Position numbers and translations under genes: made by a program. 36,755 bases of DNA from a virus: the IMG/VR virus record IMGVR_UViG_3300029826_000005, positions 1 to 36,755 of that record. One strand, written 5' to 3'. Every line of letters begins with the position of its first letter. Position 1 is the first letter of the stretch. The notes below the pieces were generated by a model that saw only the letters and a program-made list of their open reading frames with translations, searched no databases and was not told where the DNA came from. Shown here piece by piece: positions 1 to 8,294 of this stretch.

Positions 1-633
1 TTTGTTAAAAGAAGTTAAAGATTTTCCTGGCTATTTTGTAAGTAGCGCAGGGTTTGTAAAAGGAAAACGTGTCTCAAGATTAAAAGGTAAAATAACTTGG
101 GACGGGTACGAGGAAGTGGTTCTTGTCCATGCGCAGAGAAGGCGTAGTGTAAGAACACATATTCTCGTAGCAGAACATTTCTTAGACAAACCAATAGATA
201 AACCCCAAGTTAATCACAAAGATGGCAACAAGCTGAATAACTCTGTAGATAATTTAGAATATACAGATAATTCTGGTAATATCCGTCATGCTTTTGTAAA
301 TGGTCTAATTAGGACGAAAGGTAGAGTTATTAGTATGCTTTCGGAAGAAGAACTAGCAGAGATGTTCAGAATGAAACAAGAGGGTATGAATAACCCACAA
401 ATAGTAAAACATTTTGATCTTTGTTGTGACCCTAAATACTTGTGGGAGATATTTACTGGGAAGAAGTTAGCAGAACTAACAAAGGACTTACGTTCAACGA
501 CTATCCCGCAAGGGAGTAGATCAGAAGTCTGATCGAAACAAGGTGCTCCTGTAAAAAGGATGAAGATATAGTCTATTCTGCATGGAAACATGCAGCAGCG
601 TTAGCTGAAGAGTATTAACGACACTCTTTAATG
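1..633 (+). ncRNA. Group I intron, 3' portion, interrupting the large terminase gene
   Basis: The core elements of a group I intron are visible. An R element reads GTTCAACGACTA (492-503) and an S element reads AAGATATAGTCT (563-574). GACTA (499-503) and TAGTC (569-573) can form P7. A 7-bp stem capped by a GAAA tetraloop lies just downstream (578-584 with 589-595, a P9-type hairpin), and a second 6-bp hairpin (608-613 with 623-628) comes before the likely 3' splice site after G633. Smaller hairpins lie at 504-513 (GCAA loop) and 519-534. The 5' exon, P1 and most of P3-P6 are outside the window. An in-frame TGA at 632-634 means the terminase reading frame cannot continue upstream without splicing. 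The exact splice point is inferred from the terminal G rule and the resulting protein sequence. Confidence 0.85.
2..532 (+). CDS. Intron-encoded HNH homing endonuclease (NUMOD4-HNH), 5' end possibly cut
   Basis: The protein has a NUMOD4-type start (PGYFVSSAGFVKG, about residues 9-21) and an HNH core with N71-H72, D74-G75, N80 and the NLE...N..HA signature (about 84-97). This is the architecture of phage homing endonucleases that cut intronless alleles and so spread their intron. Its last 40 bases overlap the intron core (R element at 492-503), which is common when an ORF sits in a group I intron. The first possible start is TTG at base 2. NUMOD4 normally lies a few residues from the N terminus, so only a few residues, if any, are missing. 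The residues after about 100 are a helix-rich DNA-binding tail of less certain nature. Confidence 0.85.
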   Translation: MLKEVKDFPGYFVSSAGFVKGKRVSRLKGKITWDGYEEVVLVHAQRRRSVRTHILVAEHFLDKPIDKPQVNHKDGNKLNNSVDNLEYTDNSGNIRHAFVNGLIRTKGRVISMLSEEELAEMFRMKQEGMNNPQIVKHFDLCCDPKYLWEIFTGKKLAELTKDLRSTTIPQGSRSEV

Positions 634-2092
634 AATATTGGCAGCCGGTGGTGGCAAATCATTTAGTCTTTTAATGGATAGTCTAAAATATATAGATTGT
701 CCATACTATAATGCAATTTATTTTCGATCTACGACAACGCAACTGGAAGAGTCTCTTTGGCCAGAAGCTGTTAACATGTACTTACCATTCATTACCCACC
801 AAAGTGGTCCATTGAAAGGTAAATATATTACAGGCTCAAAGATACGTGAGAAAAATCATCTAATAATCTTCCCATCAGGTGCAAGAACGAGATTCGCATA
901 TCTTGAACTTGAAAAACATAAGTTGGCGTATCAGGGTGCTCAATTCACACGTATCTTTTTTGATGAATTCACACATTTTACGGAAAGTCAATTTAACTAC
1001 CTACGGACTCGATTAAGATCTAAATCAAAATATAAGCCAGCACTTAGGGCATCAATGAACCCAGATCCAGAACATTTCGTCAGAGACTGGATTGAAGCTT
1101 ACCTTGATGATGATGGATACCCGATAATGGAATTATCTGGGAAGGTAAGATATATGCTTTATTTCGATGGACAATTATTTACTTCATGGGATAAAGAAAC
1201 TTTACAGAGGAATTTTCCTAATGCGGCCATTAGAACTTATACTTTTATCCCTTCTCAATTAAAAGATAATAAAATACTTATCGAGAATAATCCAGAATAT
1301 GAAAAAGATCTAGAAGCAAACACCAAAGCTGAAAAAGCAGCACTACTTGGTGGCTGCTGGAAGTATCAATTAAACGAAGGTAGTTATTTTAATAGGGACT
1401 GGCTAATTAGAACAGACAAGGTTCCAGAAAGGGCTAAGCCTGCAAGAGCTTGGGATAAAGCATCCTCAATCCCATCAGATACAAACAAATACCCTGACTA
1501 TACAGCAACTGTAAAGATGTATAAAGACATAGATGGTCTTTATTATTTAGTTGGAGATTGTCTGCCTGAAATACAGGATGAGACAGAGATAGCCAACAGG
1601 TTTAGAAAACTCCCTGGGGAAAGGGATGCTCTTATAACAAAACAGGCAAAAGAGGATGGTGTAGAATGCACTGTTGTCTTTTCGAGAGATCCAGGTCAAG
1701 CAGGAGATAGTGAATTCCAGCAATCAGCTAAGAAGTTGATTGAGATAGGTATGGTTGTAAGACCAGACCCTATGCCAAGTAATAAAACAAAAATTACAAG
1801 ATTTAGTCCTTTCTCAAGTGCATGCCAAAATGGTCTTATAAGGATAGTTCCTTCTACATGGAAATCTCAAGCATCGCTAGAACACTTCCTAAAGGAGCTG
1901 GAGACGTTTAATGGTGAACCCTCTAGTGCTAGAAGGAAAGATGATCTCGCAGATGCTGTAGCCTCTGTATTCAACTTCTTGGCACAAGAACAAGTAATAG
2001 ATATCCGAGGTCTCCACGCAGGGTTGTCTGTAATACAGCCCCCTACGCTTGGCGGTATGCGAGATATAAGAAGTATAATGAATGATATTTAA
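634..2092 (+). CDS. terL: Terminase large subunit, 3' exon
   Basis: This is the DNA-packaging motor ATPase/nuclease. After splicing, the exon would read I-L-A-A-G-G-G-K-S, a hydrophobic strand running into the Walker A loop. Counting from the TTG at 638, Walker A is residues 2-8 and Walker B is IFFDE at 106-110 with the catalytic Glu. The C-terminal nuclease domain shows acidic residues in ARAWDKA (D273), SRDPGQAGD (about 349-357) and KDDLADA (435-439). That is the full ATPase plus nuclease core. Only the N-terminal part before Walker A is missing, encoded in the exon upstream of the window. No Shine-Dalgarno precedes 638, and a stop lies one codon upstream, so 638 is an exon position rather than a start. 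The portal gene follows after 13 bases. Confidence 0.92.
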
Positions 2093-2105
2093 TAAGGCAG
2101 GATAA

Positions 2106-3569
2106 ATGGTACAGGACATACAAATACCTGATGCACAAACTCTTGCAGATGGGATAATGCGATTTCGAGATGGAGCTATCGGGCAGACAGGACTAAGAGT
2201 CATAAATGGCCGTGTCTACGAAGAAGCTAAAAAAGAACTTGTATTCCCAAGAAGTATTAGAACGTTTAAGACGATGATGTATGATATTTCAGTAGCTTCG
2301 GCTAATGATTTATTTCAGATGTTAATTAAACGTGTAGATATTTCTGCCGAACCTTCCGACCCTAATAATCCAACAGCGGTTAAGAATGCTGAATTCATAA
2401 ACTGGATGTTTGCTAATTTTGAAGGACAATCTTTCCAAGACATTAAGAACGAAATACTTACTTATACTTGGGCAGGATTTTCACTCCTAGAACAAATTTT
2501 CGAGACTGTTAAAGATGGAGACTGGGAAGGATGGTATAGAGTTAAAGCTTTAGAACCAAGAGCACAAGAAAGTATATTTAAATGGCTTTATGATGTAAAA
2601 ACAGGTAGAAAACTTATAGGTGTTAAACAAAGTATTATTTACAGACGTAGAAATATTGATATTTCTGCTGTGAATTCTACTGTGAACATACCAATTGAGA
2701 AACTACTGTTATTCTCATATAACGCAACAAAAAATAATCCAGAAGGGAAATCGCCTCTCCTCAAAGCCTACATTACTTGGAAGTTTAAGTGTCTTTTTGA
2801 AGATATTGAAGGTACTGGTATCTCAAAAGATGTATCAGGAATTCCAGTAATAAAAGTACCTAAAAAAATAATTGTAGCTGCACAACAAAATAAAGAGTCT
2901 GAAGAGGCAACTTTATTTAATTATATGTTGAATATGGCAGCAAGTATCCAGAATGGTAGTCAGCTTTCAGCAGTAATTCCAGTGGAATATGATTCGTCAG
3001 GTAAGGAATTATATAATTTTGAACTTGCAGGCGTATCAGGTAATGGAAAGAGTTATGACGTAGATTCTGTTATCCGTCGCAGACAAACAGAAATACTTAT
3101 GGCTTATTTTGCTGACATTATTGCTCTAGGGAATACATCACATGGAAGCTTTTCATTAGCAGATAGTAAGACTAACTTAGTAGCACAAGCTGCTGAAGAA
3201 CATCTTAAATTTATTACTGAAGTTTTACAAAAACAATTAGTAAATAGATTGGCTATATGGAATGAATGGGATGTTTCTACAATCCCAGTATTAAAATATG
3301 GTGATATTGAAAAAGAAGATCTAGATGTATTTTCTAAAGCAGTACAACGTATTTTTGCTGTCGGGGCTGTAGAGGGTCGTAGAGATGAGTATAACTTAGT
3401 ACGTGAAGTATTAGGATTAGATGATATCGACGGAAATCCTTACGAGATAGTTCAACCACCTCCTTCCACAAGTAAATCTGGACAAGGTATGCAATCTGGA
3501 ATGAATAATGGTACAGGACAGGCTACGAAAGGTGGAGACACATCTTCAGGCAACAAGGAGAACACTTGA
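2106..3569 (+). CDS. Portal protein
   Basis: This 487-residue protein lies between terminase and the head protease, the usual portal position. Its sequence resembles the DUF935/Mu gp29-like portal group: an N-terminal region with DLFQMLIKR and FINWMFANFEG, a WAGFSLLEQIFE segment, the polar YRVKALEPRAQESIFKW segment, and NPEGKSPLLKAYITWKFK (about residues 216-233), which is typical of portals. Portals form the 12-subunit ring for DNA entry and exit. The C-terminal 35 residues are Gly/Ser/Thr/Gln rich and probably disordered. The ATG at 2106 follows a purine-rich GGCAGGA. The stop TGA overlaps the next ATG by one base. Confidence 0.85.
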   Translation: MVQDIQIPDAQTLADGIMRFRDGAIGQTGLRVINGRVYEEAKKELVFPRSIRTFKTMMYDISVASANDLFQMLIKRVDISAEPSDPNNPTAVKNAEFINWMFANFEGQSFQDIKNEILTYTWAGFSLLEQIFETVKDGDWEGWYRVKALEPRAQESIFKWLYDVKTGRKLIGVKQSIIYRRRNIDISAVNSTVNIPIEKLLLFSYNATKNNPEGKSPLLKAYITWKFKCLFEDIEGTGISKDVSGIPVIKVPKKIIVAAQQNKESEEATLFNYMLNMAASIQNGSQLSAVIPVEYDSSGKELYNFELAGVSGNGKSYDVDSVIRRRQTEILMAYFADIIALGNTSHGSFSLADSKTNLVAQAAEEHLKFITEVLQKQLVNRLAIWNEWDVSTIPVLKYGDIEKEDLDVFSKAVQRIFAVGAVEGRRDEYNLVREVLGLDDIDGNPYEIVQPPPSTSKSGQGMQSGMNNGTGQATKGGDTSSGNKENT

Positions 3570-4858
3570 TGGCAAACGAATTATTTAGGTTATCTCAAGA
3601 CCTATATAATACACCACACCTAATTACACAAGAAGCTTTTGAACGTATTGAGGCTTACTTAGAACAAAGAAATGAAGGAATAAAATTACAAGATAGTCAA
3701 ACTAGCCCTTCTCAACCCTCTTCAAATATAACTCTACCTGACGGTGTAGGTGTATTGAATATCATGGGTGTTCTAACGTATAGAACCACAATGTTTGAAA
3801 CTCTTTGTGGAATGATGTCTTATCAAACAATCACAAAAAACTTTGATGCCTTAGTGGCTGATGGAGTTAAGGTAATTGCCATGATAGCAGATGGTCCGGG
3901 TGGGCAAGCATACGGCATGACGGAAACAGGCCGTTATTTGAGATCTATAGCAGATGAGAAAGGGATAAAATTAGTTGCTTATATAGATGGAGTAGCTGCT
4001 TCGGCCACGTATGGACTAAGTAGTGCAGCTCATGAAGTAATTATGAATCCAGACGCCTTAGCTGGAAGTATAGGGGTAGTTGTTTCGCTCATAAATGATT
4101 CTAAGAAGTTAGAACAAGACGGATATAAAAGAACGTTTATTTATGCTGGCGACAACAAGATTCCATACGCAGCAGATGGAAGTTTTCGTAAGGATTTCTT
4201 ACAAGAGATTCAACAACGTGTTGATATGACATATCAGGAATTTACAAGCTATGTAGCAGAAATGCGTAATATTTCTCAAGAAGACGTAATTAATACGCAA
4301 GCTAGTATCTTCGATGCAAATAAAGCATTAGAGCTAAAACTTGTAACTGGTATTAAAACAAGACAAGAGTTTAACGATTATATGAAAACTCTTGTTGTAG
4401 AAAATGCTTCTCCAGGCAATACAACTACTTTAGGAGTAAAAATGGATAATGAACAATTAGAACTTCTAGCTAAAAAACTGGAAGAAACAGAACAAGCCTT
4501 GGCCCTTATGCAAGACCAGAACGCTAAATTAGCAGAGGCTGCTAAAGCCAAAGCAATTAGCGAATTGACAGAAAAAGCTACTGCTTGGGAATTTGCTGGA
4601 GTCGATGCTGCTAATTATGCAACTGCTGCATTCGAAGGCAATATTCCTGTGGATATGTTTAATTCTGCAATGGAATTAGCGAGTAAGGCACTTGAAGAAA
4701 AAAATAACTCTATCGCTCAAATGAAAGAGCAACTAGAGAATATGGATCAGATCGGACATCTAGTAGAAACTCCGACTGAAGAACCTAAGAAAGATACTGT
4801 ATTAGAGGCAGCAAGAGCTAAAGCTAGTCAGTATAACGTAACAATTAAAGGAGAATAA
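3569..4858 (+). CDS. Head maturation protease (S49 family) fused to scaffold
   Basis: The N-terminal half is an S49 (SppA/lambda C-like) serine protease. It has the MIADGPGGQAYG loop, the nucleophile in DGVAASATYG (Ser145) and a lysine in AGDNKIPY (Lys197). The 52-residue Ser-Lys spacing equals that reported for lambda C (S166/K218). From about residue 292 the protein is a charged helical coiled-coil region rich in E, K, A and Q, as in scaffold proteins, ending near TIKGE. The likely start is ATG 3569, with AAGGAG eight bases upstream; TTG at 3566 is too close to be preferred. The layout matches lambda C, in which the C-terminal part is also made separately as the scaffold. Confidence 0.88.
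   Translation: MANELFRLSQDLYNTPHLITQEAFERIEAYLEQRNEGIKLQDSQTSPSQPSSNITLPDGVGVLNIMGVLTYRTTMFETLCGMMSYQTITKNFDALVADGVKVIAMIADGPGGQAYGMTETGRYLRSIADEKGIKLVAYIDGVAASATYGLSSAAHEVIMNPDALAGSIGVVVSLINDSKKLEQDGYKRTFIYAGDNKIPYAADGSFRKDFLQEIQQRVDMTYQEFTSYVAEMRNISQEDVINTQASIFDANKALELKLVTGIKTRQEFNDYMKTLVVENASPGNTTTLGVKMDNEQLELLAKKLEETEQALALMQDQNAKLAEAAKAKAISELTEKATAWEFAGVDAANYATAAFEGNIPVDMFNSAMELASKALEEKNNSIAQMKEQLENMDQIGHLVETPTEEPKKDTVLEAARAKASQYNVTIKGE
4442..4858 (+). CDS. Nested scaffold protein from an internal start
   Basis: Inside the protease gene, ATG 4442 is in frame and has AGGAG (4432-4436) five bases upstream, a near-ideal ribosome binding site. It would make a 138-residue protein starting MDNEQLELLAKKLEETE, which is exactly the coiled-coil scaffold part without the protease. 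Lambda does the same with Nu3 inside C. The separate product would let scaffold outnumber protease during procapsid assembly. The start is inferred from sequence; the protein itself is not demonstrated here. Confidence 0.7.
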   Translation: MDNEQLELLAKKLEETEQALALMQDQNAKLAEAAKAKAISELTEKATAWEFAGVDAANYATAAFEGNIPVDMFNSAMELASKALEEKNNSIAQMKEQLENMDQIGHLVETPTEEPKKDTVLEAARAKASQYNVTIKGE

Positions 4859-4861
4859 TGA

Positions 4862-5575
4862 ATGGTAGGTTTAGTAACCACTTCTCGTAAGCCAATGTCT
4901 GATTGGTTAAAAATCGAAGAAGAATATAAAAATATGAGCCGTAAAACTGTTACTCTGAGAGTTTCTGCTGATACAACAATTCAAAATGGTACAGTACTAG
5001 GAAAAGTTTTTGCAGGTACAGCAACTGCTGCTGCATTCTCAGGTAATAGTGGTGACGGTGCAATGGGTGCTATCACTGTCTCTGGTGGTGCGAAGTCTGG
5101 AGTTTATAAACTGACTATCGTTGCTGCTGCAACAAATGCTGGAGCTTTTATTGTAGAAGATCCTGATGGTATTGAAATCGGAACTGGAAATGTAGCGTCT
5201 GCTTTCTCTGCTGGTGGTTTAGCTTTCACTCTCGCTGATGGAACTAATGATTTCGTAGTTGGTGATGGTTTTGATATTACTGTGGTAGCTACTTCTGAGA
5301 AGTACACTCCTGCTGTCGAGACTGCAACAGACGGTAGTAACAAGTTTGCTGGTATTTTCATGATGACTGCCGGTGGTGATGACAATTATACCTTCACTGC
5401 TAATACTGACTATACAGTAGTTATCTTTGAGAAACAAGGCATGGTAAGTGCAGAAGGTTTGATCTTTGATTCTTCTTTCGATACTGCTGCTAAGAAACAA
5501 GTAGTATACGATGCAATGGAAGCAAAATTCATCCGTGTATCTACTAATAATGATGTTGGCTATCCAGCAATCTAA
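4862..5575 (+). CDS. Head decoration protein (lambda gpD-like) with inserted beta domain
   Basis: The position between scaffold and capsid, and the ends of the protein, match the gpD-like decoration family: an N-terminal region with VTLRVSADTTIQNGTVLGKV and a C-terminal part with FAGIFMM and VIFEKQGMVSAEGLIFD. Decoration trimers bind and stabilise the expanded capsid. Between about residues 65 and 145 lies an extra glycine- and alanine-rich beta segment (GAITVSGG...GDGFDITVVAT) of a kind also seen in longer phage decoration proteins, making this one 237 residues against about 110 in lambda D. The ATG at 4862 uses AGGAG lying in the end of the scaffold gene. Confidence 0.82.
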   Translation: MVGLVTTSRKPMSDWLKIEEEYKNMSRKTVTLRVSADTTIQNGTVLGKVFAGTATAAAFSGNSGDGAMGAITVSGGAKSGVYKLTIVAAATNAGAFIVEDPDGIEIGTGNVASAFSAGGLAFTLADGTNDFVVGDGFDITVVATSEKYTPAVETATDGSNKFAGIFMMTAGGDDNYTFTANTDYTVVIFEKQGMVSAEGLIFDSSFDTAAKKQVVYDAMEAKFIRVSTNNDVGYPAI

Positions 5576-5599
5576 TAATAATAACAAGGAGAATTATAA

Positions 5600-6640
5600 A
5601 TGATTCGTAGTCCTATAGACCAGAATTTAATTCAGGACCGTACAGCCACCATCAATAAGATGGAGAATATGTATGGTCTATTTACACAACTTGGTATTTG
5701 GAGAGAAAGCGGTGTCCGTACTCGTACATTCCAATACGATGTTGTAGAAGACGGTTTTGCTTTAATCCCTGACTCACCTTGGGGTGCTCGCCGTGATCAA
5801 TTCGTCGGTAAATCAAAATTCAAAACTTACTCTTTCCCGATCCCTCACTTCACCTTTGACGGTGTAATCAAGCCAGAAGACGTAGCTGAAAAGCGTATGC
5901 CTGGAACTGATGCAGAGTTCGATACTTTAGATAATAAAGTTGCCGAAGAACTGCTAAGAATCCGTAACTCTTGGGCTATGACTCGTGAATGGTCTAAGCG
6001 TAACTTGATTGTAAATGGTACTGTCTATGCACCTAATGGTACTGTAGATGTAAACTACTTTACAGCTCTGGGCGTTTCTCGTCAAACTATTTACTACAAT
6101 ATCGCAACCAGTGATACTGCTGTAGAAGTGTGGGAAAAAGGTGAAGATGCTCGCGTATACGTTCGTGATAACTTGCTAGACGGTTCTATCGTTAATAACT
6201 ATGTAGCAGTATGTTCTAAAGAATTCTTCAGAGCACTGATTGCTCACAATAGTGTTAAGCAAGCATATCAATTCTACGCCAATCAAAACCGTAACGGTGA
6301 GATTTTGAGAGACAGACTGCCGACTGTAATGGGCGGATATCGTTCTTTCTTGGGTGGTGATGGTATCATGTATATCGAGTATGACGTTTCCTTGAAAGGT
6401 ACTCCTTTCATCCCTGCAAACGAAGCTTATTTGATTCCTATGGATGCTTCTGGTTTGTTCCAAACTATTTATGCTCCGATGAGCCATGTAGATTATGTGA
6501 ACACTGTCGGTCAATCTCAATACGCATTCGTATATGAAAAAGAACGCGGTCAAGGTTGGGATATTGAGACAGAATCTAACTTTGCAGATTTTTGTGCAAA
6601 ACCAAATCTAATTGTCAAATTAACTACAGCAGCATCTTAA
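5600..6640 (+). CDS. Major capsid protein (lambda gpE-like)
   Basis: At 346 residues this is close to the length of lambda E (341), and it follows the decoration gene as in lambda. Features of the capsid-E family include the IPHFTFDGVIKPEDV segment, a helical region TLDNKVAEELLRIRNSWAMTREWSKRNLI (about 112-140, the spine-helix region of the HK97 fold), and the C-terminal YAFVYEKERGQGWDIETESN. Codon choice differs from its neighbours: Arg is mostly CGT, and NNC codons are common, as expected for a very highly translated gene. A strong AAGGAGAATTATAA ribosome binding site precedes ATG 5600. A hairpin terminator follows. Confidence 0.92.
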   Translation: MIRSPIDQNLIQDRTATINKMENMYGLFTQLGIWRESGVRTRTFQYDVVEDGFALIPDSPWGARRDQFVGKSKFKTYSFPIPHFTFDGVIKPEDVAEKRMPGTDAEFDTLDNKVAEELLRIRNSWAMTREWSKRNLIVNGTVYAPNGTVDVNYFTALGVSRQTIYYNIATSDTAVEVWEKGEDARVYVRDNLLDGSIVNNYVAVCSKEFFRALIAHNSVKQAYQFYANQNRNGEILRDRLPTVMGGYRSFLGGDGIMYIEYDVSLKGTPFIPANEAYLIPMDASGLFQTIYAPMSHVDYVNTVGQSQYAFVYEKERGQGWDIETESNFADFCAKPNLIVKLTTAAS

Positions 6641-6653
6641 TAAAATTAAATAA

Positions 6654-6680
6654 AAGGCAGGTAAGTCCTGCCTTCTATTT
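6654..6680 (+). terminator. Hairpin terminator after the major capsid gene
   Basis: AAGGCAGG (6654-6661) and CCTGCCTT (6667-6674) form a perfect 8-bp stem with a TAAGT loop, followed by CTATTTTATAT. The T run is short, so it may be a partial terminator or 3' RNA stabiliser that separates abundant capsid mRNA from the genes downstream. Confidence 0.7.
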
Positions 6681-6780
6681 TATATATCTCTTTGAGAACT
6701 ACATGCTTCTTACATTTTTATTAGAAGCTCTACAAAAATAAATACTAATTTTGCAGCTTCATTAATCCAGGAAGACTTTA

Positions 6781-6864
6781 ATGACTAAAACCGTTAATTT
6801 AACTAGAGCTGGTAGCTATTACGCTGCCAACCTTGATTGCAAGTACAGGAAAATTCTAAAATGA
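6781..6864 (+). CDS. Small coupled ORF (27 residues), possible remnant of a replaced gene
   Basis: ATG 6781 has AGGAAG (6769-6774) six bases upstream and encodes MTKTVNLTRAGSYYAANLDC followed by seven more residues and TGA. The stop overlaps ATG 6861 of the next gene as ATGA, so it could couple translation. The first 18 residues look like the start of a structural protein, while the last few (CKYRKILK) look like out-of-frame reading. The AT-rich composition is like the phage, and the GC-richer cassette begins right after it. I infer a truncated native gene kept as leader; a true micropeptide is also possible. Confidence 0.5.
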   Translation: MTKTVNLTRAGSYYAANLDCKYRKILK

Positions 6865-8294
6865 CAGTCAATCCCGCAAATATCACAGTTGATTTAACAA
6901 CCTACAAAAAAGGCCGTGACGGAAAATATCGTGGAGATGATCCAAATGGCTTGAAAGGCGCACCGCCTGTAATTACTGCATTAAATTTTAATGATCCTGC
7001 TTCCGCTGGTCAGGTATTTACGGACTGGACATGGTATTCAGATGTGACAGGATATGGACAGCCGGGGTGGCAAAACAACGCAGAAAGTCCTACTGTACAT
7101 TCAGCGAAAGGTCGCTGGTATCGAATATTCAATAAATCAGGAGAATCGCTTTCATCTGGATATGGACAAACACAAAATGACCCTGCCATTGATTCAACTG
7201 TTAAAGCGCCTCAGAGGAGTTCGGGAGGATCACTGTTAATATCTGAGTCTTCATCTCTCGGTCGCTGTGGTGCGTGGGTATGGTATGACGGAGAGGCAGT
7301 AATTGACAGGCTTGGCATACTCGCAAAACACAATCGTTGTTCAACCTATGTTCTTACGCATGGTTACGATGATTTTCCAAAGACGGGTTTGGAAAATGAC
7401 ATAGGGGGCGGAAATTTCCACTGGGCCACATATCTTGGATGGACTGGAACGGGTTCGGCGTATGGAACTGGTGACGGCTTACCCTATGAAGGCCCTGGCA
7501 ATCAACATTATTATCATTATTTTAATCTGCCGCCAGATTACTGGTGCCATTTGCAACTGGATCAAAGGCCGCGTTGGCGCAGAAATGCAGGCGATTATTC
7601 AAATTATAATTATGCCGCCGGAGGAGCGCAACTGACTAATCCGCCATTATGGGGAAGCGGCCTTAATTATATGCAGCAATTGATTGAATGGTATTGCGAA
7701 AACCGATACACAGCATCATCGAGTGGACAAAGCAGTAGTCTCAATTTTGATAATTTCGAGTTTTGGTCAACTTCCGACTCAGTGCAGCCTATTCAGAACG
7801 AAACATCAATAGCAGGGGTTGCCGTTGGAAAGCATGTAACAAGCGATAATTGGTTTATTTCGTTTTATGATACGACAGCATTAGCACCAACCCCTAACAG
7901 TTCAGTGGTATCTGATGCAGCCCCACAAATATCGATGGATTATACAACTAATACAACGTTTGAAGTGCGCTGGTCACCAAATCCAATCACTGAAGCTAAC
8001 TGGGAAAATGCGCAATCTGTGATTTTTGATGCAAATTCGTATGCAGGCGTAGCTTATGCGGGTGCAGAGAATAAGCTGAAAAGGTTTAATCCCTGGGATG
8101 CGATGGTATTTTCTCGTTTCACACTTCCACCTGGAACAGAAGCAGCAAATAGTATTATCTATTTTGCTATTAAAGATGTTTCGGTAAAAGGCGGAAATAT
8201 TGGTACGCAAAGCCCATACAATAATCCATCTGGTGATTTCCGAGATGCAGAGCCGGGTATTAAATTAATTGATTATGTACTGAGGTCCGCATAA
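6861..8294 (+). CDS. Large putative virion protein of unknown family (477 residues)
   Basis: I do not recognise this protein. It is rich in W, Y, G, N and S, with few hydrophobic helices and no signal peptide, as in beta-sheet surface proteins. Regions that stand out are aromatic patches in the first half (FTDWTWYSDV, WYRIFNKSGE), a middle region with several His and Tyr (GNQHYYHYFNLPPDYWC), and a C-terminal part where VEVRW-like strands alternate with loops; this could be a jelly-roll or carbohydrate-binding fold. ATG 6861 has AGGA ten bases upstream and overlaps the stop of the small ORF before it. TTG 6837 is possible but less likely. Position suggests a head- or fibre-associated protein; function is unknown. 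Confidence 0.7.
   Translation: MTVNPANITVDLTTYKKGRDGKYRGDDPNGLKGAPPVITALNFNDPASAGQVFTDWTWYSDVTGYGQPGWQNNAESPTVHSAKGRWYRIFNKSGESLSSGYGQTQNDPAIDSTVKAPQRSSGGSLLISESSSLGRCGAWVWYDGEAVIDRLGILAKHNRCSTYVLTHGYDDFPKTGLENDIGGGNFHWATYLGWTGTGSAYGTGDGLPYEGPGNQHYYHYFNLPPDYWCHLQLDQRPRWRRNAGDYSNYNYAAGGAQLTNPPLWGSGLNYMQQLIEWYCENRYTASSSGQSSSLNFDNFEFWSTSDSVQPIQNETSIAGVAVGKHVTSDNWFISFYDTTALAPTPNSSVVSDAAPQISMDYTTNTTFEVRWSPNPITEANWENAQSVIFDANSYAGVAYAGAENKLKRFNPWDAMVFSRFTLPPGTEAANSIIYFAIKDVSVKGGNIGTQSPYNNPSGDFRDAEPGIKLIDYVLRSA

Noticed and set aside
3566-3569. TTG start for the protease gene
   Set aside because: The adjacent ATG (3569) has a better distance to AAGGAG and matches the usual one-base overlap in this operon.
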